Shown here: piece by piece, positions 1 to 7,593 of the stretch | How positions within the stretch are numbered: position 1 is the stretch's first letter | Layout of the letters: the number at the start of each line of letters is the position of its first letter | From: CAYFJO01 sp964343305 | GTDB taxonomy: Bacteria > Planctomycetota > Planctomycetia > Pirellulales > Pirellulaceae | Assembly: GCA_964343305.1 (NCBI GenBank) | Contig: CAYFJO010000181.1 | Span: 1 to 20,647 of the forward strand | Reading direction: 5' to 3' | DNA: 20,647 nucleotides | Notes under the pieces: generated by a model | What the model was told of the DNA's origin: nothing | Database searches by the model: none | Seen by the model: only the letters and a program-made list of their open reading frames with translations | Translations under genes and position numbers: made by a program

Positions 1-2
1 CG

Positions 3-140
3 TCGCCTGCCGGCTCGGCGTTAAACGAGGACATTTTCTACTGGCCGCGGCATATGCCCCATTTGGCACTGGCGGAATCTTCGCAGCAAGGCCGATTTGA
101 AGTGCGTTCTGTTTGCGCTGGGTCGAGAGATGTGATTTGA
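3..140 (+). CDS. Possible 3' end of a + strand gene cut by the window edge
   Basis: Reading from base 3, 45 codons stay open to a TGA at 138-140. The translation looks protein-like (it includes NEDIFYWPRHMPHLALAESS) and its third codon positions are G/C-rich as in the neighbouring genes. It would converge with the EF-hand kinase, whose stop is 18 bp further on. No family is recognised and no start is visible because the frame runs off the left edge. A chance open frame of this length is quite possible, so this is a weak call. Confidence 0.3.
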   Translation, partial: SPAGSALNEDIFYWPRHMPHLALAESSQQGRFEVRSVCAGSRDVI

Positions 141-158
141 AGCCGACCTATGTAGCTG

Positions 159-2210
159 TCAGTTTCTCGGCCTGTCTTGGCGTCCTGGTCCGAAGGGCCC
201 GTCCGGTCTTGGATCTTCTCTTGGTCTATTTCCTCGACCCGGGCCGCCGTGAAAAGAGTCAATCACACTGTTTCGAATCTCGTCTTCATCTAACGACAAG
301 TCTCCATTCTTATCGCCACCTCGAAGGATGTGGCGCATGAGAGGTCGCATTTCTTCTTGACTTATCTTGCCATCTTGGTTCTTATCTTTTTCCATTACGC
401 GTAAGACAACAAGTTCGATGCGTGATTCCCTTTTGGCATCTGGCTTACCCAGGCGAACTTGTTGCCTTAACTCATCGCTGTCGATCGCGCCGTCGTCGTT
501 GATATCCGCAAACGCAAAGTGAATCATGTCGTGTTGCGGAATCTCATCTTCGGTGATTGTGCCACTCTGATCGAGATCAAGATCCTCTAGTATTTGCTCC
601 GCGTGTCGAGGCGGCCCGAAGTCCGGCCCATCTTCAGGTCTTGGTGGCGGTGGGCCGGGCGGTTCGGGCAGTGGGTATCCAGGTTGTTCCTCGGTCGATT
701 GTGATTCAGTTTCGGCGGTTGAGTTCGTTGGAGTGGTCGAGTTGGTGTCCGTCGAGGCAATAGACGATTGTTGTCCATTCTGGTTGTTGAATCGTCCGGC
801 AATGTTGATTCCAACGATGACTAACACTGCGACAATTGGGATTGGAATCAACCAAAGTGCCCATGCGGGAAAACTGCGTTCGCTTTTTTGAGGTAACGGT
901 GTTCCGAATGGCTGGCTGTTGAATGTTGTCGCTGGTGCGGCGAATTCTTGATTCAAAACATCTTCGCCAAAGAGCGAGGATGATGAAGCCAGCGGTTGCT
1001 CGGCTGTCAAATCGATCGCGACACTTTCACTGGCTACGAGTGATTGTACCTTTGGCAGTTCGCGTTTCGCCCACTCAACAAACTTGGCTGCCTGTGGATC
1101 GGTCACCTCGGCCATCTTTTCCAAAATCGAAACTGCGCCGGCAAACTGCCGCTCCTGACACAACGAACGCGCGAGTTTGCATTGCTCCTCGACACGAATC
1201 AGCGACGGATCTTTTGTTTCGCTTTCGGTAGGTGAACGAAGCTGAGTCGTGGTCGCGTCTCCGCCCTTACTTTTCAAAAAGTTAGTCAACTCCGAAGCGA
1301 AGTCTTTCATCGACCCAAAACGTTCACCGGGCTTCTTGGCCATCGCCTTAGTACACAAGGCAGCTAGACAAGGTTCGAGATCGCTGCGCACGTCAACGGC
1401 GTTCGGCGGTTCCTTGGAGAAGACTTCGCCAATGATCGACATGATCGAACCCGAGCCTTGAAACGGAAGCTCACCCGTTAGCAATTCATAAAAGACGACA
1501 CCCAGGCCATAGATGTCACAGGCAGGCCCGATGTTTTCGGGTTTGCCTTCAAGCTGCTCGGGGGACATATATGCTGGCGAACCTAGGATCGTGCCGTCTT
1601 GTGTCAGGCGGGCGTCGTCGCTTTGGTCGGCTTGTCTGGCTAAACCAAAGTCCATGATGATCGGTTCGTTTCGCTGATCGATCATGATGTTCGCTGGTTT
1701 CAGATCACGGTGAATCACTCCCTGTGAGTGCGCTTCATGCAACGCCAGCGCGATCTTCCGAACGACGCGAGTGATACTTCGCTGCGACGGCGGATCCGCT
1801 GGATTAACGAACTCTGACAACGGCTGGCCTTGGATGTACGCCATTGCGATGTAGTGAGTCTCTTCAATCTGGCCGACGTCGTACACCGAACAGATATTCG
1901 GGTGATTGAGAGTGGCTGCCGACCTTGCCTCTTGATAGAACCGCTTGATAACTCTTTCGTCGGTGCCCTGGCTGAACTTCGGTATCTTCAACGCGACTTT
2001 GCGATTGAGCTGTGCGTCATGAGCAAGATAAACCGCACCCATCGCACCTTCACCGAGAGTTTTCTCGATTTGGTAACGGCCGAATTCTCCTGATATTGGC
2101 TGTGAATTCTCGCCTACTTCCGGACAAGTATCCGACGCATCACTGAGCTGCATCGTTTCCTGGATCTGCTGAGTTTTTTCAACGTCATTCGGCAGTGTTT
2201 CGTCTTTCAT
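159..2210 (-). CDS. Membrane Ser/Thr protein kinase with extracytoplasmic EF-hands
   Basis: This is a Hanks-type (PknB-like) kinase of 683 residues counted from the ATG at 2210. Numbered from an upstream TTG at 2249, the kinase domain spans about 59-325: GEGAMGAV loop, VALKIPK with the ATP lysine near 88, HRDLKPAN at 180-187, DFGLA at 200-204, GSPAYMSPEQ at 223-232. A short helical ALCQER-type segment follows at about 350-400, then one TM helix at about 462-485 and a Ser/Thr/Pro-rich linker. The C-terminus has EF-hand loops at 558-569, 582-593 and 622-633 with D/N at positions 1, 3 and 5, Gly at 6 and Glu at 12. A fourth loop at 646-657 lacks the Gly at position 6. By the usual topology the kinase is cytoplasmic and the EF-hands lie outside, suggesting Ca2+ sensing (inference). 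Starts exist at 2249 (TTG), 2228 (ATG) and 2210 (ATG); only 2210 has an AGGA at a usable distance, so I chose it. The substrate is unknown. Confidence 0.93.
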   Translation of the reverse strand: MKDETLPNDVEKTQQIQETMQLSDASDTCPEVGENSQPISGEFGRYQIEKTLGEGAMGAVYLAHDAQLNRKVALKIPKFSQGTDERVIKRFYQEARSAATLNHPNICSVYDVGQIEETHYIAMAYIQGQPLSEFVNPADPPSQRSITRVVRKIALALHEAHSQGVIHRDLKPANIMIDQRNEPIIMDFGLARQADQSDDARLTQDGTILGSPAYMSPEQLEGKPENIGPACDIYGLGVVFYELLTGELPFQGSGSIMSIIGEVFSKEPPNAVDVRSDLEPCLAALCTKAMAKKPGERFGSMKDFASELTNFLKSKGGDATTTQLRSPTESETKDPSLIRVEEQCKLARSLCQERQFAGAVSILEKMAEVTDPQAAKFVEWAKRELPKVQSLVASESVAIDLTAEQPLASSSSLFGEDVLNQEFAAPATTFNSQPFGTPLPQKSERSFPAWALWLIPIPIVAVLVIVGINIAGRFNNQNGQQSSIASTDTNSTTPTNSTAETESQSTEEQPGYPLPEPPGPPPPRPEDGPDFGPPRHAEQILEDLDLDQSGTITEDEIPQHDMIHFAFADINDDGAIDSDELRQQVRLGKPDAKRESRIELVVLRVMEKDKNQDGKISQEEMRPLMRHILRGGDKNGDLSLDEDEIRNSVIDSFHGGPGRGNRPREDPRPDGPFGPGRQDRPRN

Positions 2211-2257
2211 CCGTCCCGTCCTGGTCATTGGCTCGCGTAAGAGAGTCAAATGAACTC

Positions 2258-2263
2258 TTTATA
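2258..2263 (-). promoter_or_regulatory. Candidate -10 box for the EF-hand kinase
   Basis: The minus strand reads TATAAA here, about 48 bp upstream of the chosen ATG at 2210. No good -35 hexamer lies 15-19 bp further up (the best is TCTTTG at 2280-2285). It is a weak candidate that fits the position but not a full consensus. Confidence 0.22.
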
Positions 2264-2373
2264 GTAACGGCAAATTGTACAAAGATGTCCACTCGCTCGC
2301 TCGAAATAGATGCGAAAATCCGCAAACCGCACAAGGCGTTGAAGTCGCATTCAGGAAAATCATTCGGAATTCC

Positions 2374-2413
2374 GAGCCTCTCGGCCCCGAATACCAACAA
2401 CAACACGTTGTTG
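2374..2413. promoter_or_regulatory. Two perfect palindromes between divergent kinase genes
   Basis: The 278-bp divergent gap between the EF-hand kinase and the + strand unit (2211-2488) holds two dyad symmetries. TCGGAATTCCGA at 2374-2385 is a perfect 12-bp palindrome. CAACAAC-AC-GTTGTTG at 2398-2413 has 7-bp arms around a 2-bp centre. Short-spaced dyads in a divergent intergenic region are typical of dimeric repressor or activator sites. No known operator consensus was recognised, so a regulatory role is inferred from position and symmetry only. I saw nothing else definite in this gap. Confidence 0.35.
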
Positions 2414-2473
2414 CGGTGCTTGATCTATGGACAACCCCGATGCACAAGCAATTTGGGATGAGCGAACACCGCT

Positions 2474-2480
2474 GAGGTGG
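2474..2480 (+). promoter_or_regulatory. Strong Shine-Dalgarno site GAGGTGG for the 43-codon ORF
   Basis: GAGGTGG lies 8 bp before the ATG at 2489, an ideal distance. It is the main reason for taking the short ORF at 2489-2620 seriously. Confidence 0.5.
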
Positions 2481-2488
2481 TAAAACAA

Positions 2489-2620
2489 ATGAGGCACGGT
2501 TCCTTTAGAGTTGCGAGAATTGGGATAGATTTGCAACGGGATGCGGGGTTCGGCGAAGTTTGTGGTAAAAAGACAGGTCGGCTTTTCGTTCGAGAATATC
2601 ACGATTGGATGGAACGATGA
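2489..2620 (+). CDS. Small hypothetical protein (43 aa) coupled to the receiver-kinase
   Basis: This short ORF starts with ATG, has GAGGTGG eight bases upstream, and ends in a TGA that overlaps the ATG of the receiver-kinase gene as ATGA at 2617-2620. That 4-base overlap is the classical arrangement for translational coupling. The 43-residue product begins MRHGSFRVARIGID and ends EYHDWMER. It has many Arg residues and one Cys, and no signal peptide or TM segment. I recognise no family. It could be a small regulator of the kinase, a leader peptide that tunes its translation, or a chance ORF; it uses AGG, AGA and ATA codons, which are uncommon in the neighbours. The start and overlap geometry favour real translation, but the function is unknown. 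Confidence 0.42.
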   Translation: MRHGSFRVARIGIDLQRDAGFGEVCGKKTGRLFVREYHDWMER

Positions 2621-3867
2621 AGGTCCTCATCGCAGAAGATAATGCAGTTGCACGTAAGGTCTTGGAGAAGCAAGTAACGGGATGGGGGTATGAGCCCATC
2701 GTTGTTGAGGACGGCGAGAAGGCTTGGCAAGCCTTGCAGCCGGATGACGCACCACGACTTGCAATTCTGGATTGGTTGATGCCCGGTATGGATGGGATTG
2801 AAATCTGTCGGCGGATTAAGGAGGACAACGAACGACCATTCACTTACGTAATCATGCTCTCTGGACAAGATTCGGATGAGGACATCGTTGCTGGCCTTGA
2901 CGCTGGTGCGGACGATTACTTGACGAAGCCGGCGGTACCGAATGTTTTGCGCAGCCGCCTTCTTGCCGCGGGACGAATCGTGCAGGCCGTCCCGCCAAAA
3001 GAATGGACAACACCAAGGGTTTCTGGATACGACGTCAAGCGTTTGCTTGGAAAGGGGGCGTTTGCGACAGTTTGGGAAGCCACTGAAGAGTCGACTGGCC
3101 GAACCGTAGCATTGAAGATCATTCGCGCCGACCTGGCAACTCACGAAGTACTCGGCCGCTTTGAGCGAGAGATTAAGCTCATGCGGAAGTTGCATCATGC
3201 GAATATCGCGGATGTGTACGAGAGCAATTCTGGCAGTTCACAATGCTACTATGCGATGGAATACATCGATGGCTGTACTCTCGATACATTTACCAAGGTA
3301 CAAAAACCAAAGGCTCTTCGATTGTTGCAATTGATTGCCCAGGTTTGTGATGCGCTCGACTACGCGCACCAACGCGGAATCGTTCATCGCGATTTGAAGC
3401 CTTCGAATATCATGGTTACGCGTGAGAAGATTCCGAAAGTCGTTGATTTTGGCCTTAGTAAAGCTATCTTTCGTTCGGATGCTGAACTCGACCCATCACA
3501 ATCTCTCATCGGTTCGGTTGTTGGCACGCCCCTGTTCATGGCCCCAGAACAAGCGAGAGGTGAGAATGATAAGATAGACGGTCGTACCGATGTTTACGTA
3601 CTTGGTGTGCTTCTCTATGTGTTGTTCGTTCGTCGGCATCCCTTCAGCATCAGCAACAAGAACCGTTGGCAAATGGTCCACGAAGTTGCTGTCGGTCAGG
3701 TACATCCACCAAGTGAACGAATGCCTGGGTTTGACAAGGATTTAGAAGCGATCGTCATGAAGGCATTGGCGGACGAACCGTGCAACAGGTTTCAAACCGC
3801 GGCGGAATTCGGCCAAGCATTACGCGACTTTATTCAAAGACGTATCGCGCGGAAAAAGAGCCAGTGA
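2617..3867 (+). CDS. Response-regulator receiver fused to Ser/Thr protein kinase
   Basis: This 416-residue soluble protein has two modules. Residues 1-120 form a CheY-like receiver: acidic pair E7/D8, phosphoacceptor D52 in LDWLMPGMDG, Ser at 82 in the switch position, K104 in YLTKPA. Residues 138-405 form a Hanks-type kinase: GKGAFATV loop, ATP lysine K167 in VALKI, HRDLKPSN from 257, DFGLSK from 277, GTPLFMAPEQ from 303. All key catalytic residues are present in both parts and there is no TM segment. It probably lets a histidine-kinase signal control Ser/Thr phosphorylation in the cytoplasm (inference). No histidine kinase is encoded in this window. A TTG twelve bases upstream is an alternative start, but the ATG at 2617 gives the canonical receiver N-terminus (MKVLIAEDN), has GGA-type purines upstream, and overlaps the preceding small ORF by ATGA. 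Confidence 0.93.
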   Translation: MKVLIAEDNAVARKVLEKQVTGWGYEPIVVEDGEKAWQALQPDDAPRLAILDWLMPGMDGIEICRRIKEDNERPFTYVIMLSGQDSDEDIVAGLDAGADDYLTKPAVPNVLRSRLLAAGRIVQAVPPKEWTTPRVSGYDVKRLLGKGAFATVWEATEESTGRTVALKIIRADLATHEVLGRFEREIKLMRKLHHANIADVYESNSGSSQCYYAMEYIDGCTLDTFTKVQKPKALRLLQLIAQVCDALDYAHQRGIVHRDLKPSNIMVTREKIPKVVDFGLSKAIFRSDAELDPSQSLIGSVVGTPLFMAPEQARGENDKIDGRTDVYVLGVLLYVLFVRRHPFSISNKNRWQMVHEVAVGQVHPPSERMPGFDKDLEAIVMKALADEPCNRFQTAAEFGQALRDFIQRRIARKKSQ

Positions 3868-3882
3868 GGAACGACGGGTTGA

Positions 3883-4056
3883 CCTGTTGATTCATACGGG
3901 GCTGAAGACGATCCAGAACTCGAAACGGCTTTTCGCGCGATGCAGTCGTTGCTGACGAACGAGGTATTCAACAAGAGTCCCGTTGAAGTTCAGCTTTGCG
4001 ATGAACACATCGAGCTGCTTAAAAACGCTGAGTGCAAGTTAAGCTTTGTGAACTGA
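3883..4056 (+). pseudogene. Open stretch in frame downstream of the receiver-kinase; possible remnant
   Basis: After the kinase stop (TGA at 3865-3867) the same frame has one further stop at 3880-3882. It then stays open for 57 codons to a TGA at 4054-4056. The translation is rich in acidic and helical residues (for example ELETAFRAMQSLLTNEVFN) and looks like protein rather than random sequence. The first ATG is internal (3940) and has no ribosome binding site. It may be a detached, decayed C-terminal tail of the kinase, a fragment of another gene, or chance. No family is recognised. Confidence 0.25.
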
Positions 4057-4103
4057 CATTCGACGGTTCACGCTTGGAATCGCATCCCACTAACGACAAT
4101 GCA

Positions 4104-4949
4104 CTACTTTACCTCCTGCTTACTTAGAATTACGAGTGCAATTCCTCCAAGAATTGCTAGCGAGCTTCCAATCAAACGAGGTGTAATCTCCTCGCCCAAG
4201 AACGCGATCCCACCGACAGCAGCGATTACCGGCACACTTAGTTGAACCGTCGCTGCTGTCGTCGCGTTTAGCCTTCGAATGGCTGTATACCAAATTGAGT
4301 AGCCAACACCCGAGGTTAATGCCCCTGACACGACAGCATAACCAAGCCCCCGCACATCAATCACAAACCAGGGTATTGCGATGACGGTTAGTACAGAAGT
4401 GAATGGGATTGCTCGCAAGAAGTTGCCAGCCGTGGCGCATGTTGGATCCTCGACTCCCCTTCCCCTGAGCGAATAAATGCCCCATGAGATTCCGGCTGCC
4501 GACATCAACATCGCACCTTGAATGGGCGGCGCTGAGAGTCCCGGCAGAAGTAGAAAGGTGAGGCCAACAATTGCTGACAACAAGCCCACTGCACGCCAAA
4601 AGCCGAGGCGTTCACCAGTTATTATTCCGTAGCCAATCATCGTCGCCTGAACCGCTCCAAACAAGAGCAATGCACCGGTCGCAGTCGGCAGACTCACGTA
4701 AGAGAACGAAAACCCAGCGGCATAGGCAAATAGAAAAAATGCCGACGGCCAACTGCCGTGTCCCGGGTCACCATCCGGCCGCAATCTTACAATCAACCAG
4801 AGCGCCATTGCACCGGAGACAATTCGCACAAGGGTGAATGTCGCGGGATCAATCTGGGTACGGTCAAGCGCGAGTCGGCATAGCAGCGAATTACCTGCAA
4901 ACGCAACCATTGCAAGTGACGTTAACAAGTACACACGAGTTAGAGGCAT
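4104..4949 (-). CDS. EamA/DMT-family transporter
   Basis: The 281-residue, very hydrophobic protein fits the drug/metabolite transporter family: about ten TM helices in two EamA repeats of about 140 residues each. It starts MPLTRVYLLTSLAMVAFAGN, with the family-typical small-residue pattern and the NSLLCRLAL segment in helix 1. A conserved C-terminal helix pair lies around FLGEEITPRLIGSSLAILGG. Such proteins export small metabolites or amino acids across the inner membrane; the substrate cannot be told from sequence. Start: the ATG at 4949 is preceded by GGAAAG about 8-13 bases upstream. It lies 158 bp downstream of the arylsulfatase on the same strand, so co-transcription is possible but not shown. 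Confidence 0.88.
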   Translation of the reverse strand: MPLTRVYLLTSLAMVAFAGNSLLCRLALDRTQIDPATFTLVRIVSGAMALWLIVRLRPDGDPGHGSWPSAFFLFAYAAGFSFSYVSLPTATGALLLFGAVQATMIGYGIITGERLGFWRAVGLLSAIVGLTFLLLPGLSAPPIQGAMLMSAAGISWGIYSLRGRGVEDPTCATAGNFLRAIPFTSVLTVIAIPWFVIDVRGLGYAVVSGALTSGVGYSIWYTAIRRLNATTAATVQLSVPVIAAVGGIAFLGEEITPRLIGSSLAILGGIALVILSKQEVK

Positions 4950-5107
4950 TCAAGTTCTTTCCATCCAAGGCATCAGGTGGACGGGAATTCCATTTCGAAA
5001 AGCCAAGCTTCTGATCGAATGTGGCAATTTCGCTTCTCCCGGCATTCAGTGTTGAGCACTGGCGATGGCGCAAACCATGATCGTAAGGAAACAAGCGACT
5101 TTGGTAC

Positions 5108-6886
5108 TCATGGATCAACTCGCTTTACGTCAACAAAATGGACACCGGTCGCCAGGCGGTCCAGCTTCAAAAAGGATTCCAGTCGTCCAGTCCCTTTGTC
5201 GAGGTGAACGCCATTGAAAACGCAGGTGGTATCGCCGTGTTTGATCGGCATTTGTTCGTGAACGGCTCCCAGTCGCAGATGGGCTATGCCGTCGCGATGA
5301 GCTTTTGCAAAACGCAGCGTGATTTGGAATCGGCCAGGGTCGGCAACTTCGACTTCCCAGTGACCAAGCTGTTCATCCCAGCTACCGAGTTGTGTTTCGG
5401 CCCGCTTACCTCGCCACTCAAAGCGGGACAAAACAATCGGATTCTGAAATCGAGTGCCGAGAATGATCCGCTGGGGATTGTGAAAGTCTCGGTCGCGCGT
5501 CACGTCGCTAAACCAGTCTTCATAGTTCTCCAGTAACCGCTTAACGATCTCGGGATGCTGATCCGCAATGTTGTTCAATTCGCTGGGATCGTTCTGAATA
5601 TCGTACAGTTCGAGTGTTGCCAAAATGCGTTGCAACTCGTCGCGCGAAGGGTGCGTGATGATCGCGTGAGGATTGTCTTGCGGCTGGATCAATTTATAAC
5701 GCTGCGATCGAGCCGCAAAATGAACGTATTGAAACGGAACCGGACCGCTGTGCCATTGGAAATACAAGTTGCGCTGCGACCAATGTACCGACTCGCCGTG
5801 GATGACCGGGATGAGTGAATGCCCGTCGAGTTTGACACCCTGTGGTTTGGCAACCTGGCAAACGTCCAGCAGAGTTGGCAGGATGTCGATGTGTCCGCCC
5901 ATGATGCCGATCTTCTTTCCGGCAGGTAGTTTTTTTGGCCAGCGAATGAAGAAAGGCACACGGATTCCATTTTCGTAAACGCTGGTCTTTGTGCCGCGCA
6001 GTCCGGCAACATACCGATCAGGATACACGTCGTTTTTGGTTCGCCGTGTCCGCGGGCCGTTGTCCGAAAGAAAGACGACGATTGTGTTTTTCTCCAGGTC
6101 AAGCTGTTTAAGTTTGGCAAGCACGCGCCCCACGTTGGCATCAAGGTTGGTGATCATGCCGAAGACACGGGCGTTATGTTCGTGCAGTCCCATCTTTCGA
6201 TACGGGTCTGCCCGCGCGTCGGGCACGTCCAGCGGCAAGTGCGGAAGGTTGGTCGCCAGGTAAACGAAGAACGGCCGGTCGCGATTGTCTTCGATGAATT
6301 CGATCGCCGCATCAGTAAAAATGTCGTCGCAATATCCGCTGAACTTTTTCGACACATTGTTGTGTTCGAGAATTGGATCGAAATAGGTGTTGCCCGGCGG
6401 TCCCGCAGCTTGACCGATGCCGCCCCCCTTGTGGACCATCGCTTCATCAAATCCTTGATCGGTTGGTCGCATCGGATAGTTGTCACCCAAATGCCATTTG
6501 CCGAAGATGCCCGTTCGATAACCGGCCTCGCGAAGAATCTCGGCGACCGTCACTTCATCGGCGTGCATCAAGTGACGGCCCCGTGCGACTTCGGTGACGC
6601 CCGTCCGATAGTTGTAGCGCCCCGTCAGAAGGCTTGCCCGCGTCGGCGAGCAGTTCGGGCAGACACAGAATTGCGTAAATTCGACGCTTTCGGTGGCCAG
6701 CCTGTCGAGGTGAGGTGTCTTGATCGTTTTATTACCGTGACAGCCAAGATCACCATATCCCTGGTCATCGGTGAGAATCAAAACGACATTCGGTTTATCA
6801 ATTTCCGCTGACGCGGCTTGAACCACCCAGCAAATGGTAACGATAAAGGTCAGTGCAATAGAGATTCTCCGAGGTGCATTCGCCAT
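5108..6886 (-). CDS. Secreted arylsulfatase (FGly-dependent)
   Basis: The 592-residue sulfatase has a signal peptide (about 1-28, ending AASA). The N-terminal motif KPNVVLILTDDQGYGD supplies Asp40/Asp41 for the metal site. The modification motif CSPTR has Cys79 as the residue converted to formylglycine, followed by ASLLTGR. Further family residues are GKWHLGD (K130, H132), NLPHLP (H216) and SDNGP (D275, N276). It hydrolyses sulfate esters, probably of polysaccharides, in the periplasm or outside the cell. The last 120 residues after the catalytic fold form a beta-rich extension of the kind seen in planctomycete arylsulfatases, possibly a binding module (inference). It lies 18 bp downstream of the small exported protein on the same strand, which suggests an operon. 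The ATG at 6886 gives a proper signal peptide and has AGG about 13 bases upstream. The sulfatase-maturing enzyme is not in this window. Confidence 0.95.
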   Translation of the reverse strand: MANAPRRISIALTFIVTICWVVQAASAEIDKPNVVLILTDDQGYGDLGCHGNKTIKTPHLDRLATESVEFTQFCVCPNCSPTRASLLTGRYNYRTGVTEVARGRHLMHADEVTVAEILREAGYRTGIFGKWHLGDNYPMRPTDQGFDEAMVHKGGGIGQAAGPPGNTYFDPILEHNNVSKKFSGYCDDIFTDAAIEFIEDNRDRPFFVYLATNLPHLPLDVPDARADPYRKMGLHEHNARVFGMITNLDANVGRVLAKLKQLDLEKNTIVVFLSDNGPRTRRTKNDVYPDRYVAGLRGTKTSVYENGIRVPFFIRWPKKLPAGKKIGIMGGHIDILPTLLDVCQVAKPQGVKLDGHSLIPVIHGESVHWSQRNLYFQWHSGPVPFQYVHFAARSQRYKLIQPQDNPHAIITHPSRDELQRILATLELYDIQNDPSELNNIADQHPEIVKRLLENYEDWFSDVTRDRDFHNPQRIILGTRFQNPIVLSRFEWRGKRAETQLGSWDEQLGHWEVEVADPGRFQITLRFAKAHRDGIAHLRLGAVHEQMPIKHGDTTCVFNGVHLDKGTGRLESFLKLDRLATGVHFVDVKRVDP

Positions 6887-6904
6887 GGCATATTACCTGC
6901 TTGA

Positions 6905-7219
6905 TTACTTTGTGTCGTCCAGGATCGATTTGAGTTTCGGTGTATTGAGTGTGCGAGTGATGCGGTACACACCGGCGGGTCCATTGGGATGCCCTGTGTA
7001 GATGAATACGTGTTGCACACCGCGTTTCTCGTCGATGACGGCGCCCGCCGGGTCGATACTCCATAACGATAACTCCATGTTGTGACGCTCGCTGCGCACG
7101 ATTTCGAGCCGCTTCGTCAGCGGATTCAACGAAAGGTCAACCGTGTCAACATAGCGAGGGTCTTGGAGATTAGATACGACGTACCCGAGGGCCAAGGCGG
7201 TTAGAATAATTCGATTCAT
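6905..7219 (-). CDS. Small exported hypothetical protein upstream of arylsulfatase
   Basis: The 104-residue protein begins with a short hydrophobic N-terminus (MNRIILTALALGYVVS), either an uncleaved anchor or a signal peptide. The rest is a polar, probably beta-rich domain containing QHVFIYTGHPNGPAGVYRI. I recognise no family. It ends 18 bp before the arylsulfatase ATG on the same strand, so the two are likely one transcript and the protein may accompany the sulfatase to the periplasm (inference). A GTG four codons upstream (7231) is possible, but the ATG at 7219 has AAGAAG and AGAGGTG upstream and starts directly at the hydrophobic segment. Function is unknown. Confidence 0.6.
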   Translation of the reverse strand: MNRIILTALALGYVVSNLQDPRYVDTVDLSLNPLTKRLEIVRSERHNMELSLWSIDPAGAVIDEKRGVQHVFIYTGHPNGPAGVYRITRTLNTPKLKSILDDTK

Positions 7220-7353
7220 ACTTCTTGACACCTCTTTCGATGGATACGATCGGCGGTCTCGATTCGTGTCCTGTTCATAGCCTATCTGCTCTGAATGAAC
7301 AGGTTACCATAGTCGAGTTGCGAATCGAATCACGGGAACTGACACGAACCACA

Positions 7354-7593
7354 ATGCGCGCGACTGTTTGCCACCAGCATGGCGATCCTGACGTCATACA
7401 ATGCGAGGAAATGCCTGATCCAAAACCGTCGGATCAAGAAGTCCTCATTCGCGCCGAAGCGATCGCCGTCAACTACGTCGACACGATGCCGCGCAGTGGC
7501 AAACATCCTGCGGCGCCTGGTGTTCCATTCACGCCCGGGATCGAGATGTGTGGTCGAGTCGAAGCAATCGGGCCAGCGGTCACACGGCGAACA
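7354..7593 (+). pseudogene. Truncated NADPH:quinone oxidoreductase-like N-terminus
   Basis: From the ATG at 7354 about 77 residues match the N-terminal GroES-like part of medium-chain (zinc-independent) quinone oxidoreductases: MRATVCHQHGDPDVI, then EMPDPKPSDQEVLIRAEA, then AVNYVDT, then PFTPGIEMCGRVEAIGP. A full family member has about 320-330 residues with a Rossmann NADPH domain. Here the match stops at VTR near 7587, exactly where the loop to the next strand should follow, and the rest of the gene is missing. The frame continues without a stop into a recombinase-like relic. It therefore cannot encode a working oxidoreductase. It is a remnant created by deletion or insertion. Confidence 0.75.

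Noticed and set aside
2599..3198. 199-codon minus strand frame
   Set aside because: It is antisense to the receiver-kinase gene, with no start site or domain.
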